Origin: Isoetes taiwanensis
Lineage: Eukaryota > Streptophyta > Lycopodiopsida > Isoetales > Isoetaceae
Length of the DNA stretch: 64,000 bases
Reading direction: 5' to 3'
Assembly: GCA_021234155.1 (NCBI GenBank)
Contig: JAJEKV010000492.1
Span: forward strand, 1 to 64,000
Numbering within the stretch: the first letter of the stretch is position 1; every line of letters begins with the position of its first letter. Made by a program: the position numbers and the translations under genes. Positions 44,041-55,032 of the stretch are shown in pieces. The notes under the pieces were generated by a model that saw nothing but the letters and a program-made list of their open reading frames with translations, searched no databases and was not told the origin of the DNA.

Positions 44041-45130
44041 GACCGACGGGACAGAAATAGAAAAAATTTAAACTTCCCAATATTAAGACATATTCTTAAT
44101 TTAAATGAATGATGGTTTGTACCACAACAGATCAGTGATGAAGATTCGAACCAATATCTGGCGACAGGTTTTATATCTATTTTGAATCCTTGCTAAGAAA
44201 TTTCGCATCTCTATTTGCTGATATAGTGCTACAGATTCAGGCTGATTATATAGTTTGTAAGAACAGGTATAAACGTGAAGAGTTAGCAGGTAAAAATCAT
44301 TGATCTTGTTTCATTTTTAATGATCTAGGCATTTTTCGAACATAATTGTTTTTTTCTTATGCAGATCCTTAAGTAGGCTGGAAAGTAATGGATTCCATGA
44401 TGCAGAGGATCCATTTTTATTCTACATTAAGCAAAAATAAATGGCTGCGAAAGTATCTCTGCAACTAACAAAAGTTTAGAATTCGAAAACTGGAACAACA
44501 TCCTATTTTTCCGGATTGTAATGTATTTTCTGCTTTATATTATATAAAAAACTATGTATTCCATGAATTTATAAGGCTTTAGTGGCATATTGATTACTTG
44601 TATCTAATAGTTGACAATTAAAAAAAATTGAAACAACCACTTACACAATAAGAACCTACTCTTTAATCTACAGGAACCTCCTTAGCAATAACCAGCTTGT
44701 AAGTAACCAGCTTGTAATTATATGGTGTTTAATAAACTTCTATTTATATGGTGTTAAAAAAACCAAAATTTGGAAGGCATGTTTTTTTTTTGTTTAAATG
44801 TATGCCACGTGTCAGCATATGATTGGTTAAAATAATAGTTTTTTTATTTTAAAAATATGCCACGTGTCGATATTTAATTGGTCAAAATACGCATTAGAAA
44901 CAACACTTAGATTTTTCTATGTGTTATAATCATGCTTTTCTATATGTCCTCATTTTAGAAAAACAATAGTTAGGAGCATTAAAAGCAATAGCTGGATTTA
45001 AGTAGCACATGTGGTATTTCGTTAAATAATATGTATATTTTTATAAAACCATCTTACTTTGACGTTGTAATTTTAATTTTCACATGTAGTAATATCTAAA
45101 TTTGAAGCAAAACAATTCATGGTTTCGCTA
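44041..45130. other. AT-rich stretch without a recognised gene
   Basis: No long frames. It contains the paired GCCACGTGTC elements at 44,802-44,870 and several T-runs. Confidence 0.4.
44800..44892. repeat. 53-bp direct repeat with GCCACGTGTC core
   Basis: TATGCCACGTGTCAGCATAT at 44,801 and ATATGCCACGTGTCGATATT at 44,856 are each followed by ATTGGT..AAAATA. The core matches the plant ABRE/G-box sequence. With no gene nearby, a regulatory role is not supported. Confidence 0.6.
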
Positions 45131-45312
45131 AAAACTACAAGTAGATAAAAAAAAAAACACAACACATAGAAAAGGGAAAAAGAACGGTCTGTTAGCACTT
45201 TTCCACGAGTACTAATATTAAAAACTACAAGTACATAAAAACAAAACACAACACATAGAAAAGGGAAAAAGAACGGTCTGTTAGCACTTTTCCACGAGTA
45301 CTAATATTTAAA
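45131..45312. repeat. ~90-bp tandem duplication
   Basis: AAAACTACAAGTASATAAAA through AACGGTCTGTTAGCACTTTT and CCACGAGTACTAATATT occurs twice in a row with few differences. Confidence 0.9.
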
Positions 45313-45352
45313 CTTACACGTGTTATTTGGAAGACAAACAACACGTCACTCC

Positions 45353-46243
45353 TTAAAAAACAACAGTCAAGAAAAAACAACACGTTGACAAAAGTTCGCT
45401 AAAAACAATAGTGAAAAACAAGGACACGTTGACCAAAAAACAAAAAGGTGCCAAAAAAACCACAGTGGGATGTTTTTGCCAAAAAACCACTGTCCCTTTG
45501 TGCAAATCTGGATAAACAGGCCATGTTGACTTTTGGGGCCATTTTGGTGTTGTTTTTGGCATAAAACAATACTTCCGTACAAGTAAAAAATAACTGTGGA
45601 CTAAAATTCGGGGTGGTTGTGATATCAAAGTAATGTGTTGGATGCTTAGGATGTTTTCCTCTACCAGATCTGACCTCCTTGAATTTAGGCAAAACTCTGG
45701 TGTATTTGTCCAATAATCCACAATGTTTTCAATCACTTCTTGGCTTATGGAATCCTTTCTCTTCTTCCTTTCTCCAAGAGCCCATAATGCGTTTTTATTA
45801 CTAATTGCAACACGGTGCTTCTTACCTCTGGAACAATTCCTTGAATGAATTCCTAAAGCCTTGGCAGCTAATCTTTTGCTTCCATGCCTGACCTTCCCAA
45901 GTGCCATGATTAATGCTACTCTTTTTGCTGCTAATGTGTCATTGGACTGCACTCCTTTCATATGCTGTATGATTTCTTGGATGCTACTGACAATTTCACG
46001 GTGAACAATCTTTTCCTTATCAGACACTACAACCTGCATAACTTTGTTGTTCTCCACTAGATGCCAAAATTCTTGCTTGTAGTCTATAGACACCGAACCT
46101 GTCAAATCCAAAAACTTTTTTGTGATTACGGAGGCTACATGTTGCAGTTGCTTTTTTGAGTGCTCAATACTCCAATCTAAATTTTCATTTGACTTTGTTG
46201 CCTTATCTTGCTTGCTCTTTGTCGTTGTTTTTGCAAACGCCAT
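45353..46243 (-). CDS. Transposase-like protein, N-terminal half (copy B), longest unbroken frame of the window
   Basis: A 296-residue frame begins MAFAKTTTKSKQDKATKSNE at 46,243. It is basic and helical, with KRVALIMALGKVRHGSKRLA as a possible DNA-binding helix region, and then SQEVIENIVDYWTNTPEF with NSRRSDLV. That last pattern (S..V...V..YW......N.R.D.V) precedes the catalytic part in transposon-linked proteins of the EVQSxHW family as I remember them. The first ~205 residues match copy A at 35,666-36,265. The rest (below 45,625) is outside the shared element and probably reads through unrelated sequence. The catalytic half is missing, so this is a truncated copy with an accidental tail. 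Confidence 0.5.
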   Translation of the reverse strand: MAFAKTTTKSKQDKATKSNENLDWSIEHSKKQLQHVASVITKKFLDLTGSVSIDYKQEFWHLVENNKVMQVVVSDKEKIVHREIVSSIQEIIQHMKGVQSNDTLAAKRVALIMALGKVRHGSKRLAAKALGIHSRNCSRGKKHRVAISNKNALWALGERKKRKDSISQEVIENIVDYWTNTPEFCLNSRRSDLVEENILSIQHITLISQPPRILVHSYFLLVRKYCFMPKTTPKWPQKSTWPVYPDLHKGTVVFWQKHPTVVFLAPFCFLVNVSLFFTIVFSELLSTCCFFLTVVF

Positions 46244-47169
46244 TTTCGCCTCCTGTCTTCGTCATTAGTCATTGGATCACAAGAAGCCTGAACAAAAAAT
46301 GGATGGAAAGAAAGAAATGAGAACTCTCTCCCTCGGGAAAGGGGGAATCAACTATCCCCCAATATTCTCGCTAATTTTGAATTTCCCTCTTCCCGTATTA
46401 CTAAAAAATAGTGCTAATTTGGGTGGACAAAAGGACACTAAATCTGCAACAAAACAGGTTGTTAGACGTTTGAAAATCGTACCCTATTCTGCTAGATCCT
46501 CTTTCCATTAAAGCTGCCTACAAAGTTTTTCTTTCAAGCTTTTAGATCCTTCTCCCTTTCAATAGTGAGGCAGGAAGATCTAATCAGAAATAAGAGGCAA
46601 GCAGAGATTCGAATAGAAACAAGGCCAGAGCAGGACTGTGAGCATTTGGGGTTAGGACCAGAGGGGGTGTCTCGAACCGACATCGACTTGTTTATTTTTC
46701 TCAATCGTCTCTTTGATTGGATCAAAATCTAATGGCCTATTTTGTGTCCATGTCACATTTCAGGACACGTGGATAGACTAGGATTCAAGATAACATGACA
46801 CCTAAGGTTGGGCTGTTGAGCTAAAAAAACGTTAACACTTTATTAGAGTGGTTACCTAAAAAAAAAGACATTATGAAAAGCTAGTAACACTTCTTTTTTG
46901 CTAGGCCTGTTTATGTTTAATATTGATTGACAGTAAAGTACATGGTATTCCATTCCCCTTTATTGAAGTAGTATAAATCATGCCTCATACATTAGGATAT
47001 AATATGGAATGGTAGTCTTGAACCACAGCACACGGGTCAATAACTTATGATGGGCCAACGAGAAAGCCTAGTAGGATCCCGGGGTTTTCACATAGTGTAG
47101 AACATATATATAACTTATAAATGGAAAATATGGAGGTTATTTCGGGCCTATGTGTATGAATACGTATGG
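45625..47169 (-). mobile_element. Mobile element copy B (truncated)
   Basis: Reverse complement of copy A without the PPR-bearing insertion and without the 135-bp insertion. It ends at GTGTATGAATACGTATGG (47,152-47,169), matching the start of copy A at 32,153. The match at the other side stops at 45,625 in mid-gene. Confidence 0.7.
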
Positions 47170-47542
47170 GAAGGGGATTTGTTTTTAGACACCTTGTGAT
47201 GTATCTCATACAAAAAGAGATTTTTGGACCTTAGAATTCGTTGACCCCATCCTTGCACATGGCCTATCCCTTTTACACTATGTGGAATCCCCAGGGTTGG
47301 ATATGCTCGACTTCCAACCCCCATCTTTTCATTAGTTTCTAGATTGGTGAACTTAGTCCTTGAAAACTTTACCTTTAAATTTGTCTTACAATCAAACACA
47401 AATAATATATTGTGCATTAAAAGGATATTGATGGGAATCATTTTACATTCAATGGCTATTAAATGACAGCAACCTAGGTAAATACTGCAATTTACAAGAA
47501 TCAACGACCATCTCAATCCAGATCAAGCCTTGAAAAAATTAA
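47170..47542. other. Stretch without a recognised gene
   Basis: An open minus-strand frame (47,148-47,516) has no motif; nothing else seen. Confidence 0.35.
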
Positions 47543-48008
47543 ATAGATTGTTTAAAATATCTTACATGGCTGGACACGTGTGGGCCAGTTGGTTCGTTGA
47601 CCCTTTAAGGCTGGGATCTCCGTCAATACATATAATGTATGACTACCAAGTTTGAAACTCCAAGTTACTTTTGTAGTAGCTAGCTATTGTACTGTTAATA
47701 AAGCAGGGGAGAGCTTGAATGGGAAAAAAACATCAATTATGAGTTGAATACCATTTAGCCCTATCTTGAGTGCAACCATATGTGGCAGAAGCCTGTTGTA
47801 TCAAGATATAATATAGAAGAATGCCTTAATTTTCCATCATATCGTGCATAGACATGGCATTGGTTTATGAAAAAATAGGTCTAAATAAAATGATGGAACA
47901 ACCTCAGGATACAATGTAGAAGAATATCATGCTTAGACATGGCATTGTTTCCAGAAAAGTCATTGTACAAATTTAAATAAACCTATTTTTTAAAGGCTTG
48001 CTCGTTAG
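47543..48008 (+). repeat. Uninterrupted copy of the host repeat (empty site)
   Basis: Matches the reverse complement of 22,223-22,345 plus 8,721-9,063 joined. The transposon target appears once as AAGT (47,662-47,665). The repeat itself is AT-rich, non-coding and unclassified. Confidence 0.9.
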
Positions 48009-48130
48009 TAAAAGATGGGTCTTGTAACATCTATTAAAGGATAAGTTAAAAGGTCATCCCTTTGCATTTCATAAATATGAGTAAAAAAACAGAAAAAATT
48101 CATAGGCTAGGCCTAAAACAAATGATTACA

Positions 48131-48263
48131 GAAGAAGAAGAAGAAGAAGAAGAAGAAGAAGAAGAAGAAGAAGAAGAAGAAGAAGAAGAAGAAGAAGAAG
48201 AAGAAGAAGAAGAAGAAGAAGAAGAAGAAGAAGAAGAAGAAGAAGAAGAAGAAGAAGAAGAAG
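48131..48263. repeat. (GAA)44 microsatellite
   Basis: About 133 bp of uninterrupted GAA. The poly-Glu frame through it is a by-product. Confidence 0.98.
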
Positions 48264-48427
48264 CCTTGAAAAAATCAATTACTTAGATTCGTCAAGATTC
48301 CTTGCGTGGTGGGCAGGACACAAGGCCCCCAAAATTGAATCAGTATGACTTTTTTGTATTGATTTATGAGTGAAAACCAAATCTTAAAATCAATACGTGT
48401 TTGTGGGCCAAAAAGTTTACAAAACAT

Positions 48428-51400
48428 GTCTAGTTATAAAATATGGTTCCTTAATACAGTTCCATGACGTGATAAACGAACATTATTTTTTGACATAGTA
48501 CTAGATCGTGATAGTTGTAGTTGGTCTTTATAACAGCTTAAAATATCTAATGTGTACTAATGCTTAATATGCCAAGTTTAGTGGGATGATATTTAGTCAC
48601 ATCTATTTTTACTGGTATATGGACATGATACTAGAACGTGATAGTTGTAGTTGGTCTTTATAACAGCTTAAAATATATAATCTGTACCAATGCTTAATAT
48701 GTCAAGTTTAGTGAGCGCGATAGTTGTAGTTGCTTAAAATATATAATCTGTGCCAATGCTTAATAGGTCAAGTTTAGTGGAACGATATTTAATCACATCT
48801 ATCTTCCTAGGTATGTGTACATAATAATTTTACAATGATAGTGAGTAATTAATATAATACCACAATGTGGTAAACCTGATCTAGAGACAATGTGGTTAGT
48901 TTAGATTGCTATTTTGCATGACACCAATTAGTTACCCAATGTGGTAAACATAGATGGTTTAGATTGTTCTTACACCAAATAGTTAACCAATATAATTAAA
49001 CAATCTAATCTCTGCTGCAATGGCAAATTTGGTGACTGCAATGGAAATGTGAACATGTGGGAGTTGAACCCACAATTTTACCATGTGTTTTACAATAAAT
49101 TATATCAAACAAACTCAGATTGAGCAATTCATAAGCTAAAACGCCTTAGACAAGAGCATACCTACTGGTGCACTAAAATGGAAGTGACCTAGTGCAATCT
49201 GTAATGGAAGAGAGCGTGACCTGCAATCTGTAAGGTGGTCATTCTAAGCATTCGACCTTTGATCCTTTATAATGGCAGCAAGGACCCTGGAAAAGGACAG
49301 CCTAGAAACACACACAAGATAAAAAAGACTAAAAGGGTGAAGACATTTGCTACCTCCAGAGTGAAAAGTGAAGTCTCAATTGCTACCTCCATAGTGAAAA
49401 GTGAAGTCTCATATGTAGCATTCTAAAATGCAAAGAGAAACAGATAAAGAGTAAAGATAAGCTTCAAATCTTCATCCAACAATCAGTAACTCAAAGACAA
49501 AAATCAAAGTAACAAGAAACAAGCATAAATATTGGTGCGCTTCTCAAAAATGAAGAGCTTAAGCTTGCGCGTGACTTCTGAAAATGCAAAAAATACTGCC
49601 AACAATACAATTTCGTAGACAGATAAACATCATTCTAAGGTTACTAATTTGTAAAGTAGCCAAGCTTCATTCTTCAGCATCTAGCATCTGCAATTCAAAA
49701 CAAGGCTCAAAACCACATAAACTTTCCAGAAGGATCAATAGCAATTACAAAAAAGTTGCATACAAGAAGAACAAGAAAACCCTTGTTGTTTTCGCTCCAT
49801 AAGTCACCTATCTAGAATGAAAGAGATTATATAAGAAAGAGGGCATCATACCGTGCAAATATTGAGATAATAGACCTGTCGAATGCCGATAAATTTGGAA
49901 GAACTACAAAAAAAAACCTCCCAGAGGTAAGCAACTCAAAGAATAAGAATAAAATGCAAAAGAATAGATGCACGTCACATCTTTAATCAAATAACAACTT
50001 TCCAGGGATTGAAAAGGTGTGGGCAAACACCCTATTGACTAGGACTTGAAGATGCCATCCATCGGAAGCGCTCTGGCCGGCCGCTTCACCGCATTCGGGC
50101 TTCGGGAGATAATAGGGTTAGGGTTGTGCCGCGAACCACATTTTCGGCAAACATAAGCGGAATGTTTTTATTAGCACGTTTGCACAAAGCGAGGGTGGAG
50201 ACTTTGGGCGATTTGAAGGCATCGACGTTCTGAGCGCTGGGATTATTGTGCGATGGAAAGCCTTATAGTCGTTAGATTTGATCTAAGGTGGAGAAAAAAT
50301 GATGGAAATTCCGGCGTGTTCATGGGGCGTGCGTTGGAAGTTATCGGGGGCTTTGAGAATTGACTTGGGATTACGGCATTACTTGGCAAGTTCTAACCTT
50401 TGAGCGATTTTTAGGATTACTGGCATTGGAATGGAATTGGCATTACGGCCAATTGAATTGTAATTTAATTATATACCGGATTATGGGAATTTTGGTGTTT
50501 GCATCCTTGTCCATTCGGTTTCTTGTTCCAAGTTATCTTGTTCCAAAGGTAAAAGCTAGGTCACTTGCTCTATTTTTCCAAAGATAAGCTCTTTTGCATT
50601 GGCGTTTGTGGGCAATGGTTTCCAATCGATCTCATTTTTGGCGACCTATTCATGTTTCTTCCCATTTCTTTTTAGGGCAAAATGCAAAGGGGTTTGGGCA
50701 TTTCACTTACTTCGTTGGCTCTTTTGCAAAGGTAAACTCTATGGCTTTGACCTTGGTGAGCAAGCATCGATTGTATCTCACGATTGTATCTACTAGGCTT
50801 TTTCTACACAAGTATCTCATTTTGTTTCCATCGATTTTTGGTTTTTGCATCGACCAACATTTCCTCTAGGCAAGTTGTTTTCATTTTTCCCTTTGCATTT
50901 CCTTGTTTTGATGGCTCTTGCCCATATAGTATATTCTACTAGTTCATCTAATTAAAGCGGTACATACGTTGCATAGTCAAGTTAAGAGCCAAGTTTAATT
51001 TCGGCCGAGAATCCAATATGCAATAGCCATTTAGTTTCACAAGCCAAGGTTAGGTTAGTGTTATTTGCGGCTTCATTGCTAAGCTGCGCCAAATCACGAA
51101 ATCAAATCAATAATCTAAAATAATGAAATCTTTGCAAGCTTATACAGTTCTTTTAAAAAGCGGTACCTTCCATTTGCATAGTCAAGTTAAGAGCTAGAGC
51201 TCAAATGGTGGAGAATAAGGGCATGCGATGTATCCGGAGAAGCCATCTTCATAAGACATCCCTTAGATCCACGCTTCTTCATCCAGATGATGAAGGGCGA
51301 TTATTTTTGGCATCTTCTTCCACGAGATGGTTTGCTTAGAATCACTAAATTTAATCTTTGATTTCACAAAATTTGACAACTTAGAGGAATACATTCTTCA

Positions 51401-53284
51401 TGGGAGTGACAAAGGGGTACAGTCTTTTGCTTGGCAACAACATATGATCTTGTTTTGCGAGGCACACATCGGGGAAGGAGGTAGTGGCATGGCGAATAGG
51501 GGAGTGGAGGCAGGTAGATGTGAAAATGGGAGGACATTCAGGATGGGTTAGAGATGTTAACGTGCATAGAAACATTGCATTTAGTGCAGCTGTAATGTCA
51601 TCAAGGTTTGGGAGCTCTTTGGAGCCTTTGATCGGGATGAAGAAGGTAAAAGAAGAAGGTGGAACTGTTCTCGGTGTCACTCATATATGGGGATATTGAG
51701 ATCTATAGAGGGGATATTATGACATGTATGGTCGGGAACCAAAAAGCTGTATTGTGGAACAAATGATGGCGTTTACACTCTTGGAATTTTCGAGGAAGAT
51801 GGCAAGAAATTGTCCCTGCGGGCATTCGAAGTGTGGCGGCATTGGTGCTCACGAGGAGTAGGATTTCCTCTTTGGTTTATGAAGGAGGAAATGTGGTTTA
51901 GCGCAGTCATGATGGTATGTAAGAATTTGGGATGGATTGAACTTACGGTGATCGAGAGGCTGTAGGCCCCAAGCGGAGAAAAGGTTAATTCTCTTACAAC
52001 CACTAGGTTTGCTCTACTTAGTAGTGGTGGAGCGGATAATACCATTTGGAAATGGGATTTTTCCTTGAACCCTAGTGGAGAGCCCACTTTGGCTCATAAT
52101 GTTCCAAATGAGAAGGGTTCTTGCTAGTAGAGGCGAGGAATTTAATCTGAGGCATGTCTCGCTTGTTCCCGTGGGGGCGTGATGGTGAAGTATGTCTTTG
52201 GTTGCTTGGCTAGTACATTAGATGCGTGCTCAGGTATTGTAATTAAGAGCATCAGCGATAGCTAAGGTTGAGAAAGCTAGAGAGCTCTTGGTGGAAAAGT
52301 TTGATTTGCATCTTCAAGGAAGAGTTCATAGGAGTTAAATTTAAATGTCAAGGTCCATACAATTTCTAGTGGTGCCGATTAGGCGAAAAAGCTCTTCTTC
52401 TATTAAAGTTGGTTTGTGATCCCAACGTTGTTATTTCTCCGCACTTGTTGGTGTACATAAGTAAAGCGGTGCAATTTAGATGATGGTGCCTTTCGGATGA
52501 TTTCATTCATCGCCCTAATAGATTGGTTGTGCGGTTGGCATTGCAACAACACGACCATGGGATGCGACATGCTTAAAGCGGATGGGTTCCGAAATTGTCG
52601 GTCCTAACGTTGTGTCCATTTATTGATGGCATCCGGAAAGGCAACAAGTCACATTTGTCAAAAAGTAGTTCAACGGATAGCGTCTACAAGATTAATTAGA
52701 TAAATGAGGCACTCAAATTACCCAATAATACAAAGGTGGGAAGCTGAATAAGTGTGTTACAATCCAAGAAGAAAACCTCTCCGCGAAGTTTTAGTTATGA
52801 TTTATTTAGGGTATATCTTTGGACTCTTCTAAATTTAATAAAATGGCGATTGCTTATGATGTGTTTAAAGAGATAAGCATGTTACACCGCGGATCTCTGC
52901 ACGGTGCTTAGCTACGAGTATTTGTAAGGCTTATGATCTTGTGAGGTATTTGTGTTGCATCATGTTCTGAGACATCTATGGGCGATGATGAGCCTAGAAT
53001 TGGTCACAATTGTCTTCTTAGCCATTTGGAAGAAGTAAATGAGTCGGGCCGATCCGGTTACATGCAAAATCTTTGGAAGAGGATTTAATAAATTTAGCCC
53101 AATCACGAACCAGCGGCAAAATTATAGGTATTTAGGTTGTCTTGGGTGACAACCGGTTGTAGCCTTATAGAAGATTATATAGATTCTTTTCGAAGATAAA
53201 TCGGTTTACACCAAGTTGCTACACTATTTTCAGTTGTATATTGTTTGCAGATTGAGAGTCAAATAATATGTACAATGGGCTTAG
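48428..53284. repeat. Tandem duplication of 4.86 kb, copy 1
   Basis: Starts GTCTAGTTATAAAATATGGT and runs to TACAATGGGCTTAG, where the second copy begins with the same GTCTAG. Long runs are identical to copy 2; differences concentrate where copy 2 has CAG or CTG. Confidence 0.95.
50052..52213 (+). pseudogene. WD40 protein gene, copy 1, frames broken
   Basis: Collinear with the copy at 55,033-57,207. The WD40 part starts at ATG 51,205 and ends at TAG 52,211-52,213, but the frame is lost repeatedly. Most breaks fall where copy 2 has CAG or CTG: for example TTTTGCGAGGCACAC versus TTTTTGCAGGCAC, TTCGAGGAAG versus TTCCAGAAG, and GCAGCTGTAATG versus GCAGCCTGTAATG. It is either a decayed duplicate or a correct gene with a poor consensus; I favour the second. 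Confidence 0.7.
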
Positions 53285-54372
53285 GTCTAGTTATAAAATA
53301 TGGTTCCTTAATACAGTTCCATGACGTGATAAACGAACATTATTTTTTGACATAGTACTAGATCGTGATAGTTGTAGTTGGTCTTTATAACAGCTTAAAA
53401 TATCTAATGTGTACTAATGCTTAATATGCCAAGTTTAGTGGGATGATATTTAGTCACATCTATTTTTACTGGTATATGGACATGATACTAGAACGTGATA
53501 GTTGTAGTTGGTCTTTATAACAGCTTAAAATATATAATCTGTACCAATGCTTAATATGTCAAGTTTAGTGGTAGCGATAGTTGTAGTTGCTTAAAATATA
53601 TATAATACATTGCCAATGCTTAATAGGTCAAGTTTAGTGGAACGATATTTAATCACGTCTATCTTCCTAGGTATGTGTACATAATAATTTTACAATGATA
53701 GTGAGTAATTAATATAATACCACAATGTGGTAAACCTGATCTAGAGACAATGTGGTTAGTTTAGATTGCTATTTTGCATGACACCAATTAGTTACCCAAT
53801 GTGGTAAACATAGATGGTTTAGATTGTTCTTACACCAAATAGTTAACCAATATAATTAAACAATCTAATCTCTGCTGCAATGGCAAATTTGGTGACTGCA
53901 ATGGAAATGTGAACATGTGGGAGTTGAACCCACAATTTTACCATGTGTTTTACAATAAATTATATCAAACAAACTCAGATTGAGCAATTCATAAGCTAAA
54001 ACGCCTTAGACAAGAGCATACCTACTGGTGCACTAAAATGGAAGTGACCTAGTGCAATCTGTAATGGAAGAGAGCGTGACCTGCAATCTGTAAGGTGGTC
54101 ATTCTAAGCATTCGACCTTTGATCCTTTATAATGGCGACAAGGACCACGGAAAAGGACAGACTTAGAAACACACACAAGATAAAAAGACTAAAGGGTGAA
54201 GACATTTGCTACCTCGAGTGAAAAGTGAAGTCTCAATTGCTACCTCCATAGTGAAAAGTGAAGTCTCATATGTAGCATTCTAAAATGCAAAGAGAAAAGG
54301 ATAAAAGAGTAAAGATAAGCTTCAAATCTTCATCCAACAATCCATTAACTCAAAGACAAAATCAAAGTAACA

Positions 54373-54674
54373 AGAAACAAGCATAAATATTGGTGCGCTT
54401 CTCAAAAATGAAGAGCTTAAGCTTCTTGGCGTGCTGGCGTGACCACGAAAATGCAAAAAATACTGCCAACAATACAATTTCGTAGACAGATAAACATCAT
54501 TCTAAGGTTACTAATTTGTAAAGAGAAACAAGCATAAATATTGGTGCGCTTCTCGAAAATGAAGAGCCTAAGCTTGCGGGTGACTTCTGAAAATGCAGGA
54601 AATACTGCCAACAATACAATTTCGTAGACAGATAAACATCATTCTAAGGTTACTAATTTGTAAAGTAGCCAAGC
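54373..54674. repeat. 151-bp duplication inside copy 2
   Basis: AGAAACAAGCATAAATATTG at 54,373 recurs at 54,524. Both units run through ATACTGCCAACAATACAATT and AAGGTTACTAATTTGTAAAG. Copy 1 has this sequence once (from about 49,514). Confidence 0.9.
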
Positions 54675-55032
54675 TTCATTCTTCAGCATCTAGCATCTGC
54701 AATTCAAAACAAGGCTCAAAACCACATAAACTTTCCAGAAGGATCAATAGCAATTACAAAAAAGTTGCATACAAGAAGAACAAGAAAACCCTTGTTGTTT
54801 TCGCTCCATAAGTCACCTATCTAGAATGAAAGAGATTATATAAGAAAGAGGGCATCATACCGTGCAAATATTGAGATAATAGACCTGTCGAATGCCGATA
54901 AATTTGGAAGAACTACAAAAAAAAACCTCCCAGAGGCAAAAGAATAGATGCACGTCACATCTTTAATCAAATAACAACTTTGCAGGGATTGAAAAGGTGT
55001 GGGCAAACACCCTATTGACTAGGACTTCGAAG

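Noticed and set aside
44800-44892. ABRE/G-box promoter
   Set aside because: No gene starts nearby; the paired motif is a small direct duplication.
32153-47169. Copies A and B as long terminal inverted repeats of one giant element
   Set aside because: The copies are cut at different internal points and A continues through the gene where B stops, so they look like two insertions rather than matched ends.
48062-48286. 75-codon frame with a long poly-glutamate run
   Set aside because: It is only the (GAA)n microsatellite read in one frame.
49056-49076. tRNA T-arm-like GTGGGTTCAACTCCCAC on the minus strand (also near 53,918)
   Set aside because: No acceptor, D or anticodon arm fits around it; at most a relic of a tRNA-derived repeat.
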